From the NCBI GenBank assembly GCA_964611575.1, contig CAZTAJ010000110.1:1-14309 (forward strand): 14,309 bases of DNA, given 5' to 3'. This document shows, piece by piece, positions 8,127-14,309 of this stretch. Position 1 is the first letter of the stretch. Every line of letters begins with the position of its first letter. The notes below the pieces were generated by a model. The model was not told where the DNA came from and did not search any database. It saw only the letters and a list, made by a program, of their open reading frames with translations. This DNA is from CAITUY01 sp964611575 (GTDB lineage Bacteria; Verrucomicrobiota; Kiritimatiellia; CAIKKV01; CAITUY01). The position numbers and the translations under genes are program-made.

Positions 8127-8852
8127 ATGAATGGCAATACGGCATCCGCGGAATGCGCAGTTTCCACATGGGGTTGCGGTGCAGCCGGCATGCAATCCAC
8201 AACGATTTCCCTGCCGGCCTTTGCCCGCCGGGAAATCGATGGCGCGCAGATTCGCGAGGCCATCAAGCGGGGTCTGGACGTGACCGGCGCGCTGCTGGGG
8301 GTCGTCATCACGCTGCCTCTCTGGGCACTCATCGCGCTGGCGGTTAAACTGACCAGCCCGGGCCCGGTGTTCTTCGCGCAGGAACGCGCCGGGTTGCGGG
8401 GCCGGTCCTTCCGCATGTTCAAGTTCCGGTCCATGGTTGTGGACGCCGAGAATCGGTTGAAGGACCTCGTGACCATCGAGGACCTGGCGGAACCGGTCTA
8501 CAAACTGAAGGACGATCCGCGCGTAACCCCCGTGGGTCGGTTCCTGCGCCGCTTCGGATTGGACGAACTTCCGCAGTTGCTGAATGTGCTGCGCGGCGAG
8601 ATGAGCCTGGTCGGCCCGCGGCCCGAAGTGGTGGCGCTGGTGGAACGCTACAACGCGGAACAGCGTCGTCGGCTGCTGGTCAAACCCGGCATCACGGGCT
8701 GGCAGCAGATTCATAACCGCGGCATGCCCGATATGGCGGCGCGGCTGGTGTATGACCTGTACTACCTCCGCAATCGAAGCCTGCCGCTGGATCTGTGGAT
8801 TCTGACGATGACCGTCTTCGTGATCGCGAGCGGCAAGGAGATCACGTACTGA
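8127..8852 (+). CDS. Polyprenyl-phosphate sugar-1-phosphate transferase (bacterial sugar transferase family, WbaP/PglC-like)
   Basis: 241 residues, the size of a minimal monotopic phosphoglycosyltransferase. The signature is complete: IKRGLDVTGALLGVVITLPLWALIALAVKLTSPGPVFF (46-83) covers the membrane re-entrant helix. It is followed by FKFRSM (98-103), DDPRVTPVGRFLRR (129-142), DELPQLLN (146-153) with the catalytic Asp146-Glu147 pair, SLVGPRPE (160-167) and KPGITGW (186-192). It moves a sugar phosphate from a nucleotide diphosphate sugar to undecaprenyl phosphate, which starts glycan assembly on the cytoplasmic side. It lacks the N-terminal multi-helix domain of full-length WbaP/WcaJ. The first 30 residues are poorly conserved in type, and Met22 is an alternative start, but the purine-rich run at 8109-8118 favours the ATG at 8127. 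This gene anchors the reading of the whole locus as a lipid-linked glycan pathway. Confidence 0.95.
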   Translation: MNGNTASAECAVSTWGCGAAGMQSTTISLPAFARREIDGAQIREAIKRGLDVTGALLGVVITLPLWALIALAVKLTSPGPVFFAQERAGLRGRSFRMFKFRSMVVDAENRLKDLVTIEDLAEPVYKLKDDPRVTPVGRFLRRFGLDELPQLLNVLRGEMSLVGPRPEVVALVERYNAEQRRRLLVKPGITGWQQIHNRGMPDMAARLVYDLYYLRNRSLPLDLWILTMTVFVIASGKEITY

Positions 8853-8856
8853 AGAG

Positions 8857-8884
8857 GTGTCGGGTGTCAGGTGCCAGGCGTCAG
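8857..8884 (+). repeat. Four degenerate tandem heptads, consensus GTGTCAG
   Basis: Directly after the sugar transferase stop are four consecutive 7-base units: GTGTCGG (8857), GTGTCAG (8864), GTGCCAG (8871) and GCGTCAG (8878). They lie upstream of the likely ATG of the next gene, in non-coding sequence. Short intergenic runs of this kind recur in some high-GC genomes; whether they recur here cannot be seen from one window. Confidence 0.7.
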
Positions 8885-8918
8885 GGAAGAAGGGGCCGTC
8901 CCACCCCGGCGCCACCGC

Positions 8919-8922
8919 GAGG
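8919..8922 (+). promoter_or_regulatory. Ribosome binding site of the GT2 gene
   Basis: GAGG, 6 bases before the ATG at 8929. It decides for this start over the in-frame GTG at 8857, which would translate the heptad repeats. Confidence 0.5.
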
Positions 8923-8928
8923 CGCCCG

Positions 8929-10074
8929 ATGATCGCGGTGGTATTCTGGACGTGCGCGGCCCTCATCGGCTACGCGTATGTGGGTTACCCGCTCGTCATC
9001 CGGTTCCTGGGCCTCTTCAGGAAGCCGCGGGCCCTGCCGGCCACGACGCAATGGCCAACGGTCAGTCTCATCATCGCCGCCTACAATGAAGAGAGGATGC
9101 TGGCCTCCAAACTGGCCAACTCATTGAGCCTCGACTATCCCGGGGCCAGCCTCGACATCGTCGTGGTGTCGGATGGCTCCACCGACGGGACCGACACGAT
9201 CGCCGCAGGGTTCGGCTCGCGAGGCGTACGTTTGCTTCGCGTCGAGGGACGGCAAGGCAAGACGGCCGCGCAGAACGCGGCGGCGGCCCAGGCCACCGGC
9301 GACATTCTGGTGTTCTCCGACGCCAACGCCCTCTACGAGCCGGAGGCCATCCGGCGGCTCGTCGCGCGCTTCGCGGACCCAAGCGTCGGCTGCGTGGAGG
9401 GACGACGCGCGGATTTTGCGACCAGCGCCTCCGCGGCGGCGCGACACGAGCTGACCTATCGCGACTGGGAGTCGCGCATCAAGATCTGGGAAAGCCGGGC
9501 GCTCTCCTGCGTCGGCGCGACGGGTCCGATCTACGCGGTGCGGCGTTCGCTGTACGTGCCGCTGGATCCGGCCTTGATCAGCGACTTCATGGAACCCCTG
9601 CTCGTCATGTGCCGGCACGGCAAGCGACAGGTTTTTGAGCCGGCCGCGATTTCGCATGAAGCCGTGCTCCCCGAGCTGAGGGACGAGTTCCAGCGCAAGG
9701 TGCGGATCATGACCCGCTGCCTGAACAGTCTCCGGACGACGCCGGAAGTCCTCAACCCGTTCCGGCACGGCTGGTTCGCGCTGCAGGTGGTCAGTCATCG
9801 CCTGCTGCGCTGGCTGGTTCCGATTCTGGCGCTGACGCTCGCGGTCGCCAACCTGTTCCTGTTGCCGGAGGCTTTCTACACGGCCACGCTGCTGCTTCAG
9901 GTTCTATTTCTGTTCGCCGCCGCGGTCGGGGCCGCGCTGGATCGTCTCGATCTGGGTCCCGCGTTTCTCCGGCTGCCCCACCATTTCTGCGTCGCCAACC
10001 TGGCGGCGCTCCAGGCAACCGTCAACGGCCTGCTGGGGCGCAACATTGTCGCGTGGCGGGTACAACGGCCATGA
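8929..10074 (+). CDS. GT2-family glycosyltransferase, membrane-anchored
   Basis: 381 residues. A hydrophobic N-terminal helix (about 2-28) precedes a GT-A domain: VSLIIAAYNEE (45-55), DIVVVSDGSTDGT (76-88), the GRQGKTAAQNAAAA helix (107-120), and FSDANALYEP (129-138), where the Asp131-Ala-Asn133 stretch holds the metal-binding DXD position. Further signatures are GATGPIYAVRR (196-206), SDF (218-220) as the acidic base region, and FQRKVRIMTRCLNSL (254-268) in place of the QXXRW motif, typical of a processive-like GT2 subgroup. Two or three helices close the protein (about 286-335). The frame is open from a GTG at 8857, but the ATG at 8929 has a good ribosome binding site and skips the heptad repeats. 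It probably adds a sugar to the lipid-linked intermediate on the cytoplasmic face; donor unknown. Its stop overlaps the next start (ATGA). Confidence 0.93.
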   Translation: MIAVVFWTCAALIGYAYVGYPLVIRFLGLFRKPRALPATTQWPTVSLIIAAYNEERMLASKLANSLSLDYPGASLDIVVVSDGSTDGTDTIAAGFGSRGVRLLRVEGRQGKTAAQNAAAAQATGDILVFSDANALYEPEAIRRLVARFADPSVGCVEGRRADFATSASAAARHELTYRDWESRIKIWESRALSCVGATGPIYAVRRSLYVPLDPALISDFMEPLLVMCRHGKRQVFEPAAISHEAVLPELRDEFQRKVRIMTRCLNSLRTTPEVLNPFRHGWFALQVVSHRLLRWLVPILALTLAVANLFLLPEAFYTATLLLQVLFLFAAAVGAALDRLDLGPAFLRLPHHFCVANLAALQATVNGLLGRNIVAWRVQRP

Positions 10075-11897
10075 AGCGCACCTACCGAGCGTGGGGCCTG
10101 CTCGCGGCCGTGCTTGTCCTGGCCGTGGCGTTGGGTTGGCGCGAGATCTTCAGCCCGGACATCGGTTTTCACCTCGCCAGCGCACGGTGGATCGTATCGC
10201 ATGGCGCCTGGCCCTGCACCGACCCCCTGACGTTCACGGGAGTGGATCGTCCGTACGTGGACCTGCAGTGGCTGTACCAGTTGGGACTGCTGGCCGCGAA
10301 TGCCGTAGGCGGCACACGCGCGATGACAGCCGGCAACATTGCGCTCACGCTTGCGTCTTTCGTCTTGATGGCCTTCCGGGGCGCGCGACGGAGCGGCCGG
10401 CTGGAAGTCTGGCATGCCGCGTTGCTTTTAGTGGCGGCGATGGGCAACCTGTGGGAAATTCGCCCCCAGGTCTGTTCATGGCTTCTGCTGAATCTCGTCC
10501 TGCTCGCCGCGCACCAGAAGCGTTGGGTGGCGTGGCCCGTCCTCATGCTGCTCTGGGTCAACCTGCACTCGCTCTTTGTGCTCGGTCTCGTCGCGATCGG
10601 CGCCCACGCCTGGGAGTTCCGCCGCGAACGGCGTTACTGGATCTGGGCTGCCGCCGCACTGGCGGCGTGCCTTCTGAATCCGTACGGGTTGCGCGGGCTT
10701 CTCTTCCCGCTGGAACAATGGCGGGAACTTCAGGGCGCGAGTCTCTTCAAGGATGCGGTCCTTGGCATCGCGGAATTCCGTTCGCCTTTCCACCTGGCCG
10801 ACTACACGGCTAATGGCGCGTGCGTCGTGCTGCAGCCCCTCCTGTTCATGCAGTTCTATGCGCTGGCGGCCCTGGTTGGCACGGCGGGACTGGGCCGCCG
10901 CCTGCGTTCGTCGGATGCGGCACTTTTCATCCTCTTTGGCTGGATGTTCCTGAAGGCTCAGAAGAACTTCGGTTTCTTCGTGGTCGCCACGCTTCCGGCG
11001 ACCGCCGCGGGTCTGTCCCTGCTGGCTTGTCGGTGGCCGCGCCTGCGGGTGCAGGCGGTGGTTACCGCGGCCACCGCGGTGCTGTGCACCGTCTTTGGCG
11101 TCCAGCTTGCCAGCGGGTGGCTGTACGCGCAACAGCGTCTGCCGTACCGCTTCGGCCATCGCTTCTGCGACCAGACCCTGCCGGTCCGCGCCTGCGCATT
11201 CATGACACAGCGGCTTCCGACGGGCCGCCTGCTGAACGCACTCCAGGACGGCGGGTATGCCGCCTGGGCCACGGCGTGGCCCGTCTTCATCGATGGACGC
11301 ACGGAGGCGATGGGCGAGACGCTTTACCGCACCTACCTGCAACTGCGCGAACCCGGAGCCCTCGACCGGGCTGTCCGCCGCTTCCGGTTCGATGTGGCGC
11401 TGGTCCCGATACACTTCCAGCCCGAGTGGTTTAGCTATTTCGAGCCCCATCCGGATTGGCGCCGCGTCTATGCCGACGAGTTGTCACTCGTTTACGTACG
11501 CAAGGGCTTTGCCGATGCGGTTCCGACGCAAACCGCACCGATCACGGGCGTTTCGCCGCGGTATACCGCAAAGGAGATGGACGCGATTCTGGAAAGGGCG
11601 GCGGCCGGACCGCAACCTGCCCTCTGGAAGTCCCTGCGGGCATCGCACTACTATCCCTTGCGCGAATGGCGCGAGACCGCGGTGCTGCTTGCCTGCGGCG
11701 ACGATGCCCGCGCGGTAGGCGCGGGGCTTCGAGGTCTGGAACGGGGCACCATCCGGACGCCCCCGCTGTTGCACAATCTGGCCATCGCGTTCTATAACAC
11801 CGGCGACCGCCGCCGCGCCGTCCGCTGCATGCGTGCGATTCCCCCGCATCTGCGCGAGCCGGCGCTCGCGCGGGAGCTTCTCCAGCCCCAAGGGTGA
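10071..11897 (+). CDS. Polytopic membrane protein with GT-C-like loop and soluble C-terminal tail; candidate polymerase or transferase
   Basis: 608 residues; ATG at 10071 overlaps the GT2 stop. I know the general sequence type but not a characterised member. The N-terminal helix is followed by SPDIGFHLASARWIVSHGAWPCTDPLTFTG (28-57), an Asp/His-bearing loop that resembles the catalytic loop of GT-C enzymes, with DLQWLYQLG (64-72) before the next helix. About ten helices run to about 350, with NPYG (203-206) between two of them. A soluble domain (about 360-480) contains NALQDGGYAAW (389-399) and FIDGR (406-410), motifs common in uncharacterised proteins of this type. The end (about 565-592) has one TPR-like helix pair, LLHNLAIAFYNTGDRRRAVRCM. 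Likely roles are periplasmic sugar transfer or polymerisation with a lipid-linked substrate, inferred from fold type and location. Confidence 0.8.
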   Translation: MKRTYRAWGLLAAVLVLAVALGWREIFSPDIGFHLASARWIVSHGAWPCTDPLTFTGVDRPYVDLQWLYQLGLLAANAVGGTRAMTAGNIALTLASFVLMAFRGARRSGRLEVWHAALLLVAAMGNLWEIRPQVCSWLLLNLVLLAAHQKRWVAWPVLMLLWVNLHSLFVLGLVAIGAHAWEFRRERRYWIWAAAALAACLLNPYGLRGLLFPLEQWRELQGASLFKDAVLGIAEFRSPFHLADYTANGACVVLQPLLFMQFYALAALVGTAGLGRRLRSSDAALFILFGWMFLKAQKNFGFFVVATLPATAAGLSLLACRWPRLRVQAVVTAATAVLCTVFGVQLASGWLYAQQRLPYRFGHRFCDQTLPVRACAFMTQRLPTGRLLNALQDGGYAAWATAWPVFIDGRTEAMGETLYRTYLQLREPGALDRAVRRFRFDVALVPIHFQPEWFSYFEPHPDWRRVYADELSLVYVRKGFADAVPTQTAPITGVSPRYTAKEMDAILERAAAGPQPALWKSLRASHYYPLREWRETAVLLACGDDARAVGAGLRGLERGTIRTPPLLHNLAIAFYNTGDRRRAVRCMRAIPPHLREPALARELLQPQG

Positions 11898-11903
11898 TTC
11901 GCC

Positions 11904-12242
11904 ATGCGTTGGCTTCACACACCGTCGTTCCGATGGACGAACTCCCGTGGGGGGGCCGTCAGCGCCGCGGGCCTGGCCGCCTACGTGGCCCTCCTGGCCG
12001 GCTTCTTCGCTTGCGGCGACTTCGACAAGATCGTGGCGCGCGTGCCCGACGACGCCTCGTATGACTTCAAGATCGCGGAGAACCTCGCGACCGGCAAGGG
12101 GTCCACCTTCGACGGCATCGGCCTTACGAACGGCTATCAGCCGCTCTGGCTCGCCCTGCTGGTGCCCCTCGCCCGCGTCAGCGTTGACCTGGCAGCCGCA
12201 TCGCGCATGAAGGCCGACGCGGAAACCCTCTCTCAGCGATAA
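11904..12242 (+). pseudogene. Truncated GT-C-type glycosyltransferase, N-terminal stub
   Basis: 112 codons, starting 6 bases after the previous stop with an AAGGGTGA-type ribosome binding site. One hydrophobic helix (about 20-36) is followed by PDDASYDFKIAENLATGKGSTFDGIGLTNGYQPLWLALLVPLA, which is the first periplasmic loop and start of the second helix of a GT-C family whose members normally exceed about 450 residues; the DD pair at 49-50 holds the usual catalytic position. The protein then ends in about 25 unrelated-looking residues and a TAA. The following gene begins at once with its own first helix and loop, so this is not a frameshifted front half of that gene. I read it as a relic that lost its remaining helices by deletion. 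Expression as a small protein cannot be excluded, since the start and coding character are intact. Confidence 0.6.
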
Positions 12243-14309
12243 TGACACAGGCACTGACAACCCATGGCGAACCCGCGCTGCACGCTGTGGCTCATTCTTC
12301 AGTGGCGCGAGCGTTCGTCATCAGCATCCTCTTCCTGGCATTGACCGTCCCACGGTTGGTCGTCAATTACGGCGCGGATGGCGACGCGCTTCGTAACGTC
12401 GTGGGCGCCGAGCGTCTGGTGGAGACCGGAACGTACTGGCCCGTTCGACTGCCCGGCAGCCCGTTGTTCGACTGGCTGCTCGCCGGGGTGGTCTGCTGGG
12501 GCGGGCATTACGCGGCCAACGCGGTCGTTCTGCTCTGCTTCCTCGGGTGCATCGCGGTATTCACACGCCTGTCCAGGAGCGTCCCTCATGGCCCCTTGCT
12601 GGCGTTGCTGTTCGCGTTCACGCCGCTGCTGCTGAAGAATGCCGCGACCGCGATGGACTACGTTCCGGGCCTCGCCCTGTTGTTGTCGTCGTACCTGGCG
12701 CTTCGCCAGCGGCGAATCGTTTTAGCCGCGCTGTTGTTGGGGTGTTCGGCGGGCATGCGGATCACGAATGCTGTCTGGATTCTGCCGGCCACCGTCTACA
12801 TCCTAAGCCGGAAATGGTCATTCAAGGCCGCGGCGGCGCAGGCCGCCCTCGCGGCCATCCTGGGCCTCGCCCTGAATGGGCCGCTGCTGCTTCACCTGAT
12901 GACCGCGGGCACGGTCGTCAACGCGGTCCGCCAGCCGCTGCTGTTCAAGACCCTTCTGGCGGGACACAACGCCATGAGCTTGTGGGGGCCGCCAGCCACT
13001 CTGGCCATCAGTCTGGTGTGCACACTCAACGCCAAACGCCTGTGGAGCGCGGTAGTCAGAGCCCGGTCGGATCCCGAGATTCTTGTCGAGCTCTTGACGA
13101 TGCTCCTGTTCGTCGGTCTCTTTCTGGTGTTGCCGGATGAACCGGAGTACCTGTTGCCCGTCATCCCGTTCGCCTACCTGTTCATGGCCCGTTGCCTGCC
13201 ACGGAAGCACCTGGTTCTCGTAGCCGGCGCTGTGCTTCTGACGGGGTTCGTGTCCCTGGAGATGAAGGGAGGGACCAGCGGCCAAAGGCGAGTACAGGTC
13301 AGACCTGCGCCCGGAATCCTTGTGAAAGATCTTCTCGACAGGCGGGAATTCGAGGCTCTGCGCGCCGGCCTGGAGAGCTTGCCTGCGCCGGGAAAGGCGG
13401 TCGTCCTCGCGGGGATCGATCTCCCCCTGACCTATCGGAATCCACACGTCGAGTGCGTTCCGCTCGATCGCTTTCCGGACGTGCGCGACGCGTTTCGCTA
13501 CACGGCGGAGGATCCCCTCTTGCACCGCATTCAGGGGACGATCTGCAAGCTGAAAGGGCGCGACGTGTTTCTGGTCACCTCACTGCCCAAACGAATATGC
13601 CAGGATCTTCAGTGGAGGGGCTACACGCTGTACATCTTCTCCGCCCTGGCCCCCCGGTACGCGCTGACCATGCACGGCTACAACCCCGACGAGTTGGGCA
13701 TCGAGAAGCTCGACATCAGCGGCCCATCGGCGTTTTTCAGACGTCCCCCGAGGATCGCCCGCGTCGCTTCGCCTTCGCCCGATTCATGGCCCAAGGACCA
13801 TTTCGTCACCGATCGCCCGCGCCTGTTCGTCAACCGCGAGACGCTGCCGGCGGTCCGCGCCCGCGCCCTGGGCGAGTTGCGCCCGCTCTACGAAGAACGG
13901 AAGAAGGCCGTGGAAGCGGTTGGTTACCGGGACCTGGGCGTCCCGGGCGACTTCGGCATGGAGGCGGCATCCGCGGCGTTCGGCTACCTCTGCGAAGGTT
14001 CCTCCAACCAGCTCGCGCTGGCGACCCGGCTGCTGGAGAGCGCTTGCGCGTATTACCGACAGTGCGACGAATCGCGCCGGCGGGTCAACTGGTACGCCTT
14101 CTCCCGCATCCACGCCCTCGCGGCCTACGACTGGCTGTACGAGTCCATGGAACCGGAGCTGCGCGCGCGGCTGGGCCGCGACCTTCTCGATCATGTCGAA
14201 CGGAACCAACCCGGCAGCGCGCCTCCGCCGGGCGCCAACCTGACAGACCACCGTTCCGGCTTGTATGGAGAACGGGCGTTGCTGTGGTATGCGGGAATCG
14301 CGCTGAAGG
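12242..14309 (+). CDS. GT-C-like membrane domain fused to a heparinase/lyase-like toroid domain (3' end outside window)
   Basis: An open frame with no stop for 689 codons, entering the right edge. The ATG overlaps the preceding TAA (TAATG); no clear ribosome binding site, so coupling is likely. Residues about 22-338 are a multi-helix domain. Its first loop, NYGADGDALRNVVGAERLVETGTYWPVRLPGSPLFDWLL, resembles the GT-C catalytic loop, and the stretch around GCSAGMRITNAVWILP matches the conserved arginine-containing helix of GT39-like proteins. A soluble segment (about 341-517) follows. From about 518 the protein changes character: RPRLFVNRETLPAVRARA (525-542) is the usual opening of heparinase II/III-type N-terminal toroids. 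Next come helices with NWYAFSRIHALAAYDWLYESMEPELRARLG and a DHRSGLYGERALLWYAGIAL helix. No signal peptide separates the parts, so the toroid would be carried to the periplasm by the membrane domain. Lyase catalytic residues would lie mostly beyond the window. Confidence 0.75.
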   Translation, partial: MTQALTTHGEPALHAVAHSSVARAFVISILFLALTVPRLVVNYGADGDALRNVVGAERLVETGTYWPVRLPGSPLFDWLLAGVVCWGGHYAANAVVLLCFLGCIAVFTRLSRSVPHGPLLALLFAFTPLLLKNAATAMDYVPGLALLLSSYLALRQRRIVLAALLLGCSAGMRITNAVWILPATVYILSRKWSFKAAAAQAALAAILGLALNGPLLLHLMTAGTVVNAVRQPLLFKTLLAGHNAMSLWGPPATLAISLVCTLNAKRLWSAVVRARSDPEILVELLTMLLFVGLFLVLPDEPEYLLPVIPFAYLFMARCLPRKHLVLVAGAVLLTGFVSLEMKGGTSGQRRVQVRPAPGILVKDLLDRREFEALRAGLESLPAPGKAVVLAGIDLPLTYRNPHVECVPLDRFPDVRDAFRYTAEDPLLHRIQGTICKLKGRDVFLVTSLPKRICQDLQWRGYTLYIFSALAPRYALTMHGYNPDELGIEKLDISGPSAFFRRPPRIARVASPSPDSWPKDHFVTDRPRLFVNRETLPAVRARALGELRPLYEERKKAVEAVGYRDLGVPGDFGMEAASAAFGYLCEGSSNQLALATRLLESACAYYRQCDESRRRVNWYAFSRIHALAAYDWLYESMEPELRARLGRDLLDHVERNQPGSAPPPGANLTDHRSGLYGERALLWYAGIALK

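Noticed and set aside
6736..8130. Plus-strand open frame of 464 codons over the flippase gene
   Set aside because: The translation is a low-complexity Arg/Gly/Ala/Pro sequence overlapping a gene with clear MurJ-like motifs and a membrane-protein pattern.
8857..8928. GTG start giving the GT2 protein a 24-residue N-terminal extension
   Set aside because: The extension would be encoded by the heptad repeats, whereas the ATG at 8929 has GAGG 6 bases upstream and begins directly at the N-terminal membrane helix.
8025..8966. Minus-strand open frame of 313 codons
   Set aside because: Antisense to the sugar transferase, which has every catalytic motif. Part of its sequence is a translation of the heptad repeats.
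12547..13525. Open frames on both strands inside the last gene
   Set aside because: They overlap the continuous frame starting at 12242, which has hydrophobic helices and family motifs throughout; the alternatives have neither.

Overview
This GC-rich window looks like a Gram-negative bacterial chromosome carrying most of a surface-polysaccharide or glycolipid biosynthesis locus. The host cannot be fixed from sequence alone. The high GC, the degenerate GTGTCAG-type heptad repeat between two genes and the abundance of large polytopic GT-C-like proteins would fit the PVC superphylum (Verrucomicrobiota/Kiritimatiellota) or a deltaproteobacterial-type lineage, but this is a low-confidence inference. 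There is no tRNA, rRNA, CRISPR array or insertion sequence that I can recognise.

Left edge (1-2475): the 3' end of an ArsC-type arsenate reductase (low-molecular-weight phosphatase fold) runs rightward. A large hybrid histidine kinase on the minus strand (paired CBS-like modules, PAS, HisKA/HATPase, receiver) converges on it. The kinase is divergent from everything to its right, across about 226 bp of non-coding DNA.

Glycan locus (2702-14309, all plus strand, mostly tightly packed, several ATGA or TAATG overlaps). In order: a GT-C-like membrane glycosyltransferase; a GT4 glycosyltransferase; a SAM-dependent methyltransferase; a MurJ/MviN-like MOP-superfamily flippase; a phosphoglycosyltransferase of the bacterial sugar transferase family (WbaP/PglC fold); a GT2 glycosyltransferase; a 608-residue polytopic protein with a soluble tail; a 112-residue GT-C N-terminal stub; and a very long gene that runs off the right edge.

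A workable model is that the phosphoglycosyltransferase loads the first sugar phosphate on undecaprenyl phosphate, GT2 and GT4 extend it in the cytoplasm, and the methyltransferase decorates it. The MOP protein would then flip it, and the polytopic GT-C-like proteins would transfer further sugars or polymerise it on the periplasmic side. No gene is obviously a classical Wzy or WaaL, so one of the polytopic proteins may do that job.

The most unusual item is the last gene (12242 to the end). It is one uninterrupted frame joining a GT-C-like multi-pass membrane domain to a heparinase/alginate-lyase-like alpha-helical toroid domain, which suggests synthesis and cleavage or trimming of a glycan in one polypeptide. 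Immediately before it lies what appears to be a decayed GT-C gene that keeps only the first membrane helix and the catalytic loop.
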